From JBAZYV01 sp041658345 (GTDB lineage Bacteria > Patescibacteriota > Gracilibacteria > UBA1369 > 2-02-FULL-48-14), in assembly GCA_041658345.1 (NCBI GenBank), contig JBBAAK010000001.1:1-64000 (forward strand): a DNA stretch of 64,000 nt, in the 5' to 3' direction. Shown here piece after piece: positions 51,289 through 59,156 of the stretch. The position numbers were made by a program, and so were the translations under genes. The notes below the pieces were generated by a model that searched no databases, was not told the origin of the DNA, and was given only the letters and a program-made list of their open reading frames with translations. The number at the start of each line of letters is the position of its first letter. Position 1 is the first letter of the stretch.

Positions 51289-51834
51289 TTACTCTGCATA
51301 GAACTCCATACCCCCGTGGTGTCCAAATGGCCTAAATTCGCCTTGGTTTTCTTGTAGTTTTTGAACCGTATCCGCATCGTCTGAGGTAATTGTTATTACA
51401 ATCCCATTATCTATATTTTCGACTGTGCGAGTTATGTTCATGTCCTCAAATTCTTGAGGTACTTTTGGCCCCATAGGCATGTCATCACTTTGTAATCTTT
51501 CGATTGTATCTGCGTCGTCCGAAGTCATTGTGATTTTTACACCATTATCCAAAAGTTCTACTGTGCGAGTTATATCTCCATTTGGCATGCCGTGATTCCC
51601 CATATCACTTGGCATGTTTTTAAGTTTCTCAAGCGCGGTTGCATCTTCTGTTGTAAGAGTTACAACAATACCATTGCTAATCTCTTCTACTGTCCTATCT
51701 ACTTCGTCCATAAAATTTTCCGGTTTACCTAACGTTGTAGTTTCTGCAGATGCTTGATTAATCGCAACTGCGGTTACAGTTACGCCCGTCATGAGCGCAA
51801 GTATTAAAAGGTTTTTAAAGATTTTGTTATTCAT
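51289..51834 (-). CDS. secreted protein with three tandem repeats, next to a two-component system
   Basis: This is a 181-residue protein with a signal peptide (MNNKIFKNLLILALMTGVTV, ending near QASA). The mature part holds three tandem repeats of about 40 residues, each with an RTVE-x2-(D/S)-N-G-(I/V)-x-(V/I)-T-x-T-(S/T)-(D/E)-DA pattern and an LQ or LK end: starting DRTVEEISNGIVVT, TRTVELLDNGVKIT and TRTVENIDNGIVIT. Met- and His-rich linkers (MGNHGM, FGHHGGM) lie between and after. No family is recognised. Its promoter carries the 11-bp direct repeats of the adjacent regulator system, so it is a likely target or sensor accessory. Confidence 0.82.
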   Translation of the reverse strand: MNNKIFKNLLILALMTGVTVTAVAINQASAETTTLGKPENFMDEVDRTVEEISNGIVVTLTTEDATALEKLKNMPSDMGNHGMPNGDITRTVELLDNGVKITMTSDDADTIERLQSDDMPMGPKVPQEFEDMNITRTVENIDNGIVITITSDDADTVQKLQENQGEFRPFGHHGGMEFYAE

Positions 51835-51912
51835 AGAGTGGTTGGTTAATATTTATTGAGACTTGTCGACCGGCGCGTTGCCCAAATCTGCATCAATTAT
51901 CTAGCTAAGATT

Positions 51913-51949
51913 TGATAACAATGTGAAGAGGCGATGAAAAAGTTGTGAA
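51913..51949 (-). promoter_or_regulatory. 11-bp direct-repeat array at the promoter of the three-repeat gene
   Basis: On the plus strand, TGA-starting units recur exactly 11 bp apart at 51913, 51924, 51935 and 51946 (TGATAACAATG, TGAAGAGGCGA, TGAAAAAGTTG, TGAAATC). On the minus strand they cover the -35 region ahead of a -10 box GATAAT (51896-51901) for the 51289 gene. The period fits OmpR/PhoB-family regulator sites. Confidence 0.65.
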
Positions 51950-51951
51950 AT

Positions 51952-53058
51952 CTATTTATTTGGCAAGATACATGTAAAGGTTGTTCCTTTACTTTGGCTC
52001 GTTTCTACAAAAATGTGTCCACCGTGTGCAGAAACCAACTCTTTAACAATTGCGAGGCCTATGCCAAGACCTCCTGTTACTCTACCGCGTGATTTATCCA
52101 CTCTATAAAAACGCTCAAAAATATATGGTAAATCTTTTTTAGGAATGCCTATGCCTTGGTCTTTAATCTCCACAATTAAATTTGATTTTTCTTCCTTTAG
52201 TGTGATTGTTACTGTGGTTTTTGCTTTTGAATATTTTAGTGCATTGTTCAAAAGATTTATGAGTATTTGTGTGTAACGATTTTTATCGAGTAAAAATTCT
52301 TTTTTAATCAATTTTGCGCTTAATTTCAATTCAACAGTTTTTTCTTTAAATTGCGTAGCCATTTGTTTTAAGATTTTTTCCGTAAGTGCTTTTACGTTGA
52401 TTTTTGCAAGTGTAATTTTCGCTTGCCCCTCTTGCAAAACAGAAAGTGTGCGTACTTCATCGAGCATTTGTTTTAATCTTTCCGTCTCCTCTTTCATTAA
52501 GATATAAGTCTCTTTCTTTTTATTTTCATCTTTTATTACTCCATCTGTAAGTGCCTCTAAATATCCACCGATTGAAGTTAATGGTGTGGCAAGTTCATGC
52601 GCTACATTTGTGATTAATTGTTTCTGCAAATATCTTTGGTTATCTAGTGAACTGGCCATCACGTTTAAAGAATTAGTCAATTCGCCTAGTTCGTCTGTTG
52701 AAGTTACAGAAAGTCTCTTTTCGTATTTGCCAAGTGCAATTGCTTTTGTTGCATCTATTAATTTTTTAACAGGGTTTGTGATGTATGCAGTAATTAAAAA
52801 GCTTACTAAAATTGCAACGATCCCAGCACCAATTGCTGTCCAAATAATTGATCTTTGCATGTTACCTATAAATGCCTCTCCCCTTGGTGGCAAAGGCATG
52901 GCTGGGACTTGCCCCATCATTGTGTCGTCGAGTGTTTCGTAAAAATTTTCAAAATGATGTCCAACTTGAATTTCCGTTAGATAACCAAGCAAAAATAATG
53001 TGACAAAAATCACAAATGCGTAACTTAGTAGTAATTTAGTTCTAATTGATATTTTCAT
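51952..53058 (-). CDS. sensor histidine kinase of a two-component system
   Basis: This is a 368-residue membrane kinase. TM1 (about 8-27) and TM2 (about 72-93) enclose a ~45-residue extracellular loop with Met/Pro (MMGQVPAMPLPPRG). A HAMP-like linker follows, then the H-box NVAHELATPLTSIGG with phospho-acceptor His154, the N-box INLLNNALKYS, G1 IKDQGIGIP, F-box, and G2 GGLGIGLAIV. The small loop suggests a simple or membrane signal. It overlaps the response regulator gene by 17 nt, so the two are cotranslated. The pair resembles PhoR/CpxA-type systems in layout only. Confidence 0.93.
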   Translation of the reverse strand: MKISIRTKLLLSYAFVIFVTLFLLGYLTEIQVGHHFENFYETLDDTMMGQVPAMPLPPRGEAFIGNMQRSIIWTAIGAGIVAILVSFLITAYITNPVKKLIDATKAIALGKYEKRLSVTSTDELGELTNSLNVMASSLDNQRYLQKQLITNVAHELATPLTSIGGYLEALTDGVIKDENKKKETYILMKEETERLKQMLDEVRTLSVLQEGQAKITLAKINVKALTEKILKQMATQFKEKTVELKLSAKLIKKEFLLDKNRYTQILINLLNNALKYSKAKTTVTITLKEEKSNLIVEIKDQGIGIPKKDLPYIFERFYRVDKSRGRVTGGLGIGLAIVKELVSAHGGHIFVETSQSKGTTFTCILPNK

Positions 53059-53740
53059 TTTCTAAGGTTTTATAGCCAACGCCAAAGACTGACTCAATAT
53101 ATTTAGGTTTCTTAGGGTCATCTTTCAGATGATGACGGATATTTTTAATGTGCGCATCTATCGTCCTATCAAAAACAAATTTTTGGCTTGAATCATACAT
53201 TTCGTTCATTAATTGTTCACGCGTAAAAACACGTCCCGGATGGCTTGCCATTAATAGAAATAATTTGAATTCAAGTGGGGATAATTTTATGTTGGTGCCG
53301 TTTTTTATTAAAGACATCTTATTTGTATCGATGATTAAATCTTTATATTCAATACTTTGATATTCTTGAGTTTGTGGCTTCTGCCTGCGCAAAATCGCTT
53401 TAACCCTTGCTACCAATTCTTTTGGGCTAAATGGCTTACTCAAATAATCATCTGCGCCAAGTTCGAGGCCAATAATTCTTTCTATTTCGTCTGATTTTGC
53501 ACTTAAAATTAGTACTGGGATTTGTGATGTTATACGTAAGCTTTTTAAAATTTCCAAGCCTTCCATGCTCGGCAACATTCTATCCAAAATTATTAAAGTT
53601 GGTTTGATTTGCAATGCGATTTTAAGACCTTCTTTCCCATCATCGATGCAAACCGTTCTAAATTCTTCCTTTTGCAAATAAAGTTCTATTAGCTCAGAAA
53701 TTTTCTTGTCGTCTTCAATAATTAGAATTGTTTTTTGCAT
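53042..53740 (-). CDS. OmpR/PhoB-family response regulator
   Basis: This is a 232-residue protein. I choose ATG 53740 (MQKTILIIEDDKK), because the alternative start at 53761 lies upstream of the -10 box and would not be transcribed. The receiver domain has the acidic pair (EDD), phospho-acceptor Asp53 (ILDRMLPS), Ser/Thr in LILSAKS and Lys102 (SKPFSP). The C-terminal winged helix has LSPLEFKLFLLMASHPGRVF and RTIDAHIKNIRHHLKDDP. The kinase overlaps downstream. Its own site pattern is likely the two 11-bp repeat arrays flanking this locus. Confidence 0.93.
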   Translation of the reverse strand: MQKTILIIEDDKKISELIELYLQKEEFRTVCIDDGKEGLKIALQIKPTLIILDRMLPSMEGLEILKSLRITSQIPVLILSAKSDEIERIIGLELGADDYLSKPFSPKELVARVKAILRRQKPQTQEYQSIEYKDLIIDTNKMSLIKNGTNIKLSPLEFKLFLLMASHPGRVFTREQLMNEMYDSSQKFVFDRTIDAHIKNIRHHLKDDPKKPKYIESVFGVGYKTLENENIN

Positions 53741-53750
53741 AATGATTTTT

Positions 53751-53780
53751 ATTATACTCACTCTTGCCTAAAAGATTCAA
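53751..53780 (-). promoter_or_regulatory. promoter of the two-component operon, nearly leaderless
   Basis: On the minus strand TTGAAT (53775-53780) and TATAAT (53751-53756) are 18 nt apart. The expected start site is about 4 nt before the ATG at 53740. Confidence 0.62.
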
Positions 53781-53897
53781 TGTCGTCGATTTTGAAAATA
53801 GAGAATATTTTTATTCAGCAGTATTAGTGGCAGGCACTTCTATTGCGTTTGTAGTTCATGAATTAATGATAAACGCTGTAATTTTGGTTTAGGCTCA

Positions 53898-53945
53898 TGA
53901 ACAGGGCATGAAGAAGATGTGAAAAACTTATGAAGACATGAAGGG
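53898..53945 (+). promoter_or_regulatory. 11-bp direct-repeat array upstream of marR-macAB
   Basis: TGAA-starting units lie at 53898, 53909, 53920 and 53931 (11 bp apart: TGAACAGGGCA, TGAAGAAGATG, TGAAAAACTTA, TGAAGACA), plus one at 53939. The array ends 5 to 6 nt before the marR -35 box, the usual place of an OmpR/PhoB-type activator. Confidence 0.65.
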
Positions 53946-53950
53946 AAAGG

Positions 53951-54009
53951 TTGACTTTGTTTTTATGAAGCTATACATTTAGCGACCCCCTAATAGTTAG
54001 ACTCTCTAA
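53951..54009 (+). promoter_or_regulatory. marR-macAB promoter with inverted-repeat operator
   Basis: TTGACT (53951-53956) is followed after 17 nt by a weak -10, TACATT (53974-53979). Downstream, two overlapping inverted repeats, CTAA-TAG-TTAG (53990-54000) and TTAGA-CTC-TCTAA (53997-54009), cover the start site. They fit a MarR-type operator. Confidence 0.55.
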
Positions 54010-54022
54010 ACAATTTATATAA

Positions 54023-54448
54023 ATGGATAGCGATGTAAAACAAATCATATCTCTAATGTTCACAACCGGCAGGCTGATAAAAGAATGTGGCGAAGGCATT
54101 GCGAACATGAGTCCATATTCACATTTGCAACTGGAAACTTTGCGTTATGTTTCGGAAGAAAAAATCCCTGCAATGAAAAAAGTTGCAAACTATTTATGTA
54201 TTACTCCCCCCTCTGCGACATCGCTTATAAATGGACTCGTTAAATCCGGACAATTGAGCCGAACTACAGATGAAAAAGATAGGAGGATGGTACGACTTTC
54301 CATAACGCCAAAGGGTCAAAAAAATCTTGATGATGGGCTAAAAGAAATCCATGAAAATATGGCTAAGATTTTCTCTCATTTAGATACTTCTGAACGTAAA
54401 AATCTAATCGATATTTTGAGCAAATTATCATCTATATTCAAACAATAA
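54023..54448 (+). CDS. MarR-family transcriptional regulator
   Basis: This is a 141-residue protein with the MarR winged helix: LQLETLRYVSEEKIPAMKKV, then ATSLINGLVKSGQLSRTTDE and the wing DEKDRRMVRLSITPKG. MarR proteins repress efflux and stress genes and are released by ligand or oxidation. It is the first gene of the operon with the exporter; the inverted repeats ahead are its likely site, and the direct-repeat array upstream suggests the two-component system activates it as well. Confidence 0.9.
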   Translation: MDSDVKQIISLMFTTGRLIKECGEGIANMSPYSHLQLETLRYVSEEKIPAMKKVANYLCITPPSATSLINGLVKSGQLSRTTDEKDRRMVRLSITPKGQKNLDDGLKEIHENMAKIFSHLDTSERKNLIDILSKLSSIFKQ

Positions 54449-54467
54449 ATCATTTAAATTTTACGTT

Positions 54468-56210
54468 ATGAACATAAAAGAATTTTTTAAGAAAAAAACT
54501 ACAATCGGCATTTTAATAGGTCTCGTTGTTGTGATTGGCTCTTGTTCGCTATTCGGCGGAGATGACACTACTTCTGCAGAATTTATAACTGTTGGCAGGC
54601 AAGATCTTGTACAAGAGGTAAGTGTTACAGGTACCGTTCAAGCCACGCAGGCGGTTGATTTGTCTTTTGAAACTGGCGGAAAAATTGCTGATGTTTATGC
54701 AGAGGTTGGTAAGACTGTAGTAGAAGGGCAAGAGCTTGCAGTGCTTGTAAATTCCACTGTAAGAGCTCAGGTCGCCGGAGCGCGTGCGAGTGTTGATAGT
54801 GCCGAAGGACAATTGTTACAATTAAACTCGACTTTAAGTGCCCAGGAAGCGCAACTTAGCGAACTTAAGAATGGAACGAGACAAGAAGAATTAAATATTT
54901 ATGCTACAAAAGTAAGTAATGCGGAAGATGCTTTGGCAGATGCAAACACAGCTCTAGCAAATGCTCAAACAAGCGCGGATACAAACCTACAAAATTTATA
55001 TAATGATGTGCCGGATGTGCTTCAAAATGCTTACTTTTATGCAGATGACGCCGTAAGAGTTAAAATTAATGATTTGTTCACAAATGATTCAAGTGACAAT
55101 GCTGAACTTACTTTTGTAGTTGCCGATTATTCATCACAAGCAAATTCAGAAAGAGGCAGAGTTTCCGCAGAAAAGGCACTCGTTGATTTTAGAGATGAAA
55201 TAAATAATTTATCTACGGAATATGAGGATTTAGATGCGGAAATGAATACCGCGCTTGAGCATTTATATATTGTTAGAGATTTGCTCACCTACACAATGGA
55301 CGCTGTGAATGACAGCGCAGGATTGTCGCCAACAACAATTGCTACTTATCAAGCAAGTATTAATTCCGCTCGTACAAATGTTAATACTGTTATTACGGCA
55401 GTTAACACACAGATACAAGCTATAGCATCTCAAAAAAATACGAATGCCAGCGCAATTTCTACCGCCACTTCCAGCGTTAACACTTCAGAAAGTTCCTTGG
55501 CAGTTGCATCCGCCGAATATTCTTTAAAACAAGCTGGAGCAACAAGCGAACAAATCACAATCCAGGAGGCAAGTGTTGAAGGCGCTAGGGCTAACGTACA
55601 AATCCAGGAGGCAAGAATAAATGAAGCACTCGCAAATTTAGATCAATATCTTGCGATGTTAAATAAAACTATTATTTATGCACCATTTGATGGAATCATA
55701 ACAAAACAAGATGCAAAAATTGGAGAAATCGCAGGTGCCGGAATAAATTTAGTTTCCATTATGTCCAGCTCTAAGTTTGAAATGGAGGCGAATGTGGCTG
55801 AAGCGGATATTGCAAAATTATCTATTGGTATGGAGGCTAATGTAACGCTAGACGCCTATGGTAGCGATGTTGCCTTCCCTGCCAAACTTGTACTTATTGA
55901 TCCGGCAGAAACTGTTATAGATGGTGTGTCTACTTATAAAATTATATTACAATTTAATGAAGAGACTGATCAAATTAAATCTGGTATGACTGCAAATATA
56001 GATATTACCGGAGAAAAACGTGAGCAAGTAATTGCGATCCCACAACGCTCAATTATACGCAAAGATGATGAAAAATTTGTGAAAGTTTTGCAGGAAGATG
56101 GGACTACAAAAGAAGTTAAAGTAGGAACTGGTTTCCGTGGATCAAACGGATATATCGAAATTTTGAGTGGCTTAAATATCGGTGATAAAATCGTTCCATA
56201 TTCAGAATAA
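54468..56210 (+). CDS. MacA-like membrane fusion protein
   Basis: This is a 580-residue HlyD/MacA-type adaptor. The N-terminal hydrophobic anchor (about 12-30) contains a possible lipobox (VIGSC). A barrel-sandwich strand, TGTVQATQAVDLSFETGGKI, comes early. A long helical hairpin spans about 85-390, much longer than in E. coli MacA, and the second lipoyl half, IIYAPFDGIITKQDAKIGE, and beta-barrel/membrane-proximal domains follow. The hairpin length is unusual. The gene overlaps the ATPase start by 1 nt (TAATG), so they are coupled. Confidence 0.9.
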   Translation: MNIKEFFKKKTTIGILIGLVVVIGSCSLFGGDDTTSAEFITVGRQDLVQEVSVTGTVQATQAVDLSFETGGKIADVYAEVGKTVVEGQELAVLVNSTVRAQVAGARASVDSAEGQLLQLNSTLSAQEAQLSELKNGTRQEELNIYATKVSNAEDALADANTALANAQTSADTNLQNLYNDVPDVLQNAYFYADDAVRVKINDLFTNDSSDNAELTFVVADYSSQANSERGRVSAEKALVDFRDEINNLSTEYEDLDAEMNTALEHLYIVRDLLTYTMDAVNDSAGLSPTTIATYQASINSARTNVNTVITAVNTQIQAIASQKNTNASAISTATSSVNTSESSLAVASAEYSLKQAGATSEQITIQEASVEGARANVQIQEARINEALANLDQYLAMLNKTIIYAPFDGIITKQDAKIGEIAGAGINLVSIMSSSKFEMEANVAEADIAKLSIGMEANVTLDAYGSDVAFPAKLVLIDPAETVIDGVSTYKIILQFNEETDQIKSGMTANIDITGEKREQVIAIPQRSIIRKDDEKFVKVLQEDGTTKEVKVGTGFRGSNGYIEILSGLNIGDKIVPYSE

Positions 56211-56926
56211 TGATTATTGAATTAAAAAATTTAAAGAAAATCTACAGCAATGATGGCGTGGAAACGCCTGCGCTAAAAAATATTTCTTTTGAAATAAAAG
56301 AAGGAGAATTTGTTGCAATTATGGGACCCAGTGGCTCCGGAAAATCAACTCTTCTACACATACTCGGATTTTTGGAGAGACATACTTCCGGCACTTATAA
56401 ATTTGATGGCAAAACAATCGACGATTATAGCGAAGATGAAATTGCACAGGTTCGTAATAAAAAAATGGGTTTTATTTTCCAAGCATTCAATTTGCTTTCA
56501 CGCACAAGTGTGCTTGAAAATGTTAAATTGCCACTTTTGTATGCTGGTGTTAAAGAAGAAGATAGGGATGCAATTGCACTAGAAGCGATTGAAGCTGTTG
56601 GGCTTTCGCATCGTATAAATCATGAATCATCACAACTCTCCGGTGGGGAAAAACAACGCGTTGCGATAGCGCGGGCCCTTGTGTGTAAACCCAATGTGAT
56701 TTTTGCAGACGAGCCAACCGGCAACTTGGATTCAAAATCCGGCCAAATCGTAATGGAAATTTTGCAACGTTTAAATGAAGAGCAAGGGCATACAATTATT
56801 TTGATTACTCATGAAACGCAAACTGCTGAACATGCCGAGCGTATTATCCGAGTAAAAGATGGAGAAATTGAGAGTGATAAGAAGGTTACTAATCGCAAAA
56901 AAGCAAAAGATGCTTTCACAAAATAA
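56210..56926 (+). CDS. MacB/LolD-type ABC transporter ATPase
   Basis: This is a 238-residue ATPase with Walker A GPSGSGKST, Q-loop FIFQAFNLLSRTSV, signature LSGGEKQRVAIARAL, Walker B VIFADEPTGNLDS and H-loop LITHE. The GDGE-type details and length fit the LolD/MacB subfamily that works with mechanotransmission permeases. It energises the permease encoded next. Confidence 0.95.
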   Translation: MIIELKNLKKIYSNDGVETPALKNISFEIKEGEFVAIMGPSGSGKSTLLHILGFLERHTSGTYKFDGKTIDDYSEDEIAQVRNKKMGFIFQAFNLLSRTSVLENVKLPLLYAGVKEEDRDAIALEAIEAVGLSHRINHESSQLSGGEKQRVAIARALVCKPNVIFADEPTGNLDSKSGQIVMEILQRLNEEQGHTIILITHETQTAEHAERIIRVKDGEIESDKKVTNRKKAKDAFTK

Positions 56927-56929
56927 TTC

Positions 56930-58168
56930 ATGATATTAAAAGACAGTTTTAAAACGGCTCTAAGAGGATTATCTACAAATAGATCTCGCTCTCTACTAAC
57001 GATTCTTGGAATTGTGATTGGAATTGCTGCAATAATTATGGTTATGTCTATCGGTGGTGGTGCGGAGGAACTCATATTAAATCAAGTGCGTGGCATGGGA
57101 TCACAAACAATAAGTATTGAGCCCGGCAAACAACCTAGTGGCCCATCCGGTTTTGCGGAGATGTATACCGATTCATTAAAAGAACGTGATGTTGAGGCTT
57201 TAAAAAATACTTCAAATGTGCAAGGTATTAAAGAAATCACACCTGTTGTTTTCCAGGCGGCAACAATTGCTTATGAAAGTGAAACAAAACGTAGCAATGT
57301 GCTTGGGGCAACCGAATTAATTGTTAAAATCCTGGATGTGTATCCGAATGAAGGAACATTTTTTACAGATGAAGATATTAGGCAAAAAATGAGTGTTGCG
57401 GTCATAGGTTATGAAGTGCGTGATAAACTTTTTGGACTTTCCGATGCGGTTGGCGAAAAAATAAAGATAAAAGGTAGAACTTTTACTGTTGTTGGCGTAC
57501 TGCCAAAGACTGGGCAAGTTTCTATGCTAAATATAGATGAAATGGTTGTGGTGCCTTACACAACTGCGCAAGATTATTTGATGGGGATTGATTATTACAA
57601 TGAAATTTTAGTACAAGCGGAAAGTGAGGATATTTTGGATCAAGTGGTTAGAGATATTGAATACACGCTCCGCGAAACTCACAACATAGATGATCCGCAA
57701 AAAGATGATTTCCACGTGATGACTCAGGCTGATGCTGCAGACATGGTTAAAACGATTACGGGCATTTTGACACTGCTCCTTGTTTCAGTTGCCGGCATTT
57801 CACTGGTTGTCGGTGGCATTGGGATTATGAATATAATGCTGGTTTCCGTTACAGAGCGCACGCATGAGATTGGGCTCAGAAAAGCCATTGGAGCGACCAG
57901 TAATGATATTCTAACTCAATTTTTGCTTGAGTCCGTAATCTTAACTGCTTTTGGCGGACTTGTGGGGATTTTGTCCGGGGCGGGATTCTCATTTGTTATT
58001 TCGATTATATTATCTAAATTCGTTGGGCTTGATTGGGTTTTTGTTTTCCCGGTATCCGCTGCTTTAATAGGTTTAAGTGTTGCCGGTTTGGTCGGACTCG
58101 TGTTTGGACTTTATCCGGCGCGCCAAGCCTCCATTAAGAGTCCCATTGAGGCGCTTAGGTATGAGTAG
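56930..58168 (+). CDS. MacB-type ABC transporter permease
   Basis: This is a 412-residue permease. The first transmembrane helix lies at about residues 20-45 (TILGIVIGIAAIIMVMSIGG), then a large extracytoplasmic domain (about 50-280), then three C-terminal helices with the FtsX/MacB signature (ERTHEIGLRKAIGATSNDIL). The ATPase is in a separate gene, not fused as in E. coli MacB. Together with the MFP gene it forms a MacAB-type mechanotransmission exporter for peptides, lipids or antibiotics. No outer-membrane TolC partner is present here, which agrees with a single-membrane cell. Confidence 0.94.
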   Translation: MILKDSFKTALRGLSTNRSRSLLTILGIVIGIAAIIMVMSIGGGAEELILNQVRGMGSQTISIEPGKQPSGPSGFAEMYTDSLKERDVEALKNTSNVQGIKEITPVVFQAATIAYESETKRSNVLGATELIVKILDVYPNEGTFFTDEDIRQKMSVAVIGYEVRDKLFGLSDAVGEKIKIKGRTFTVVGVLPKTGQVSMLNIDEMVVVPYTTAQDYLMGIDYYNEILVQAESEDILDQVVRDIEYTLRETHNIDDPQKDDFHVMTQADAADMVKTITGILTLLLVSVAGISLVVGGIGIMNIMLVSVTERTHEIGLRKAIGATSNDILTQFLLESVILTAFGGLVGILSGAGFSFVISIILSKFVGLDWVFVFPVSAALIGLSVAGLVGLVFGLYPARQASIKSPIEALRYE

Positions 58169-58199
58169 TATCATGCTGGTACTTTAAAATTGACCACAT

Positions 58200-58598
58200 A
58201 TGTCCTACCACGCAAATATTATTCAAGAAACAAATCAGAATCCAAATTTTAGAAAGGTGCTTTTTACAGGTAAAAAGAGCCAATTAGTTGTAATGACAAT
58301 CCCATCACAAGGTGAAATCGGTGAAGAGATTCATGCTAATGTGGAGCAGACTTTGTTTTTTTTAAGTGGAAGTGGCGAAGCAATTTTAGATAGCACACGT
58401 GCGCCTATTATTGCCGGGGACACGATTGTAGTTACGCCCGGTACTCGTCATAATTTTATAAATACCGGTACTGAACCAATGAAAGTCTATACTATTTACG
58501 CTCCTGCCAACCACATTGATGCGCGTATTCATGAAACAAAAGCGGATGCCGATGCCGACACGGAAGATGAAAACTTTGGACATACAATTGAAGACTAA
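58200..58598 (+). CDS. small cupin-domain protein
   Basis: This is a 132-residue protein with one cupin fold: EEIHANVEQTLFFLSGSGEA (first metal-ligand region), GDTIVVTPGTRHNFINTGTE (second). The C-terminal tail is acidic (KADADADTEDEN). Cupins range from enzymes to sugar isomerases or sensors; the function is unknown. It lies 31 nt after the permease gene on the same strand and may belong to that operon. Confidence 0.88.
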   Translation: MSYHANIIQETNQNPNFRKVLFTGKKSQLVVMTIPSQGEIGEEIHANVEQTLFFLSGSGEAILDSTRAPIIAGDTIVVTPGTRHNFINTGTEPMKVYTIYAPANHIDARIHETKADADADTEDENFGHTIED

Positions 58599-58613
58599 TT
58601 TTAAATTATTCAT

Positions 58614-59156
58614 TTGAATATTGAACAACTAAATCTCCTTGTTAATCAAAAAATAGTTTTGATACAAAATCCTACAATGATTGAAGTCATGAAGATTTTT
58701 ACGAGTTTAATGAATGCAAAAACTGCAATTGTTTTGGGACTAATGTTGTTAATACTTTTGCTTAAAAGAAAACAGTTTAAAAAAGCGATGATTTTTGGAA
58801 GTGCCTTGAGCCTTACTGTAATCACGGTTGAAATTATGAAATTAGCTTTTCATGTTGAACGTCCAGCAGGTGCATTGATCGATATGACAGATTACAGTTT
58901 CCCAAGTGGACACTCTGCTGTAGCGAGTGTGTTTTTTCTTTCGCTAATTTATTTATTTAAAGATTCAATAAAGAATCGTTATGCAAAATATTTATTTGTT
59001 TGCACGAATATATTTTTGATTTTACTAATTGGCTTTAGCCGTATTTATCTTGGCGTACATTTGCTAAGCGAGGTGATTGCCGGTTTTGCGGTCGGAGTGT
59101 TTTTTATTTGTACTACTGTGCTTTTAGAAAAGCTCGTCTTTAAATCAACTGATTAA
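58614..59156 (+). CDS. PAP2-family phosphatase
   Basis: This is a 180-residue membrane phosphatase with all three motifs: KLAFHVERP (K-x6-RP), YSFPSGHSA (PSGH) and SRIYLGVHLLSE (SR-x5-H). The proteins act on undecaprenyl pyrophosphate, phosphatidate or similar lipids. The start is TTG 58614 (MNIEQLNLL) if full length; ATG 58677 (MIEVMKIF) is the alternative and is preceded by no better ribosome site. It overlaps the end of the TraG-like gene by 4 nt, convergent. Confidence 0.88.
   Translation: MNIEQLNLLVNQKIVLIQNPTMIEVMKIFTSLMNAKTAIVLGLMLLILLLKRKQFKKAMIFGSALSLTVITVEIMKLAFHVERPAGALIDMTDYSFPSGHSAVASVFFLSLIYLFKDSIKNRYAKYLFVCTNIFLILLIGFSRIYLGVHLLSEVIAGFAVGVFFICTTVLLEKLVFKSTD

Noticed and set aside
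53741..53761. Seven-residue longer N-terminus of the response regulator
   Set aside because: It would begin upstream of the TATAAT box and before the conserved receiver start.
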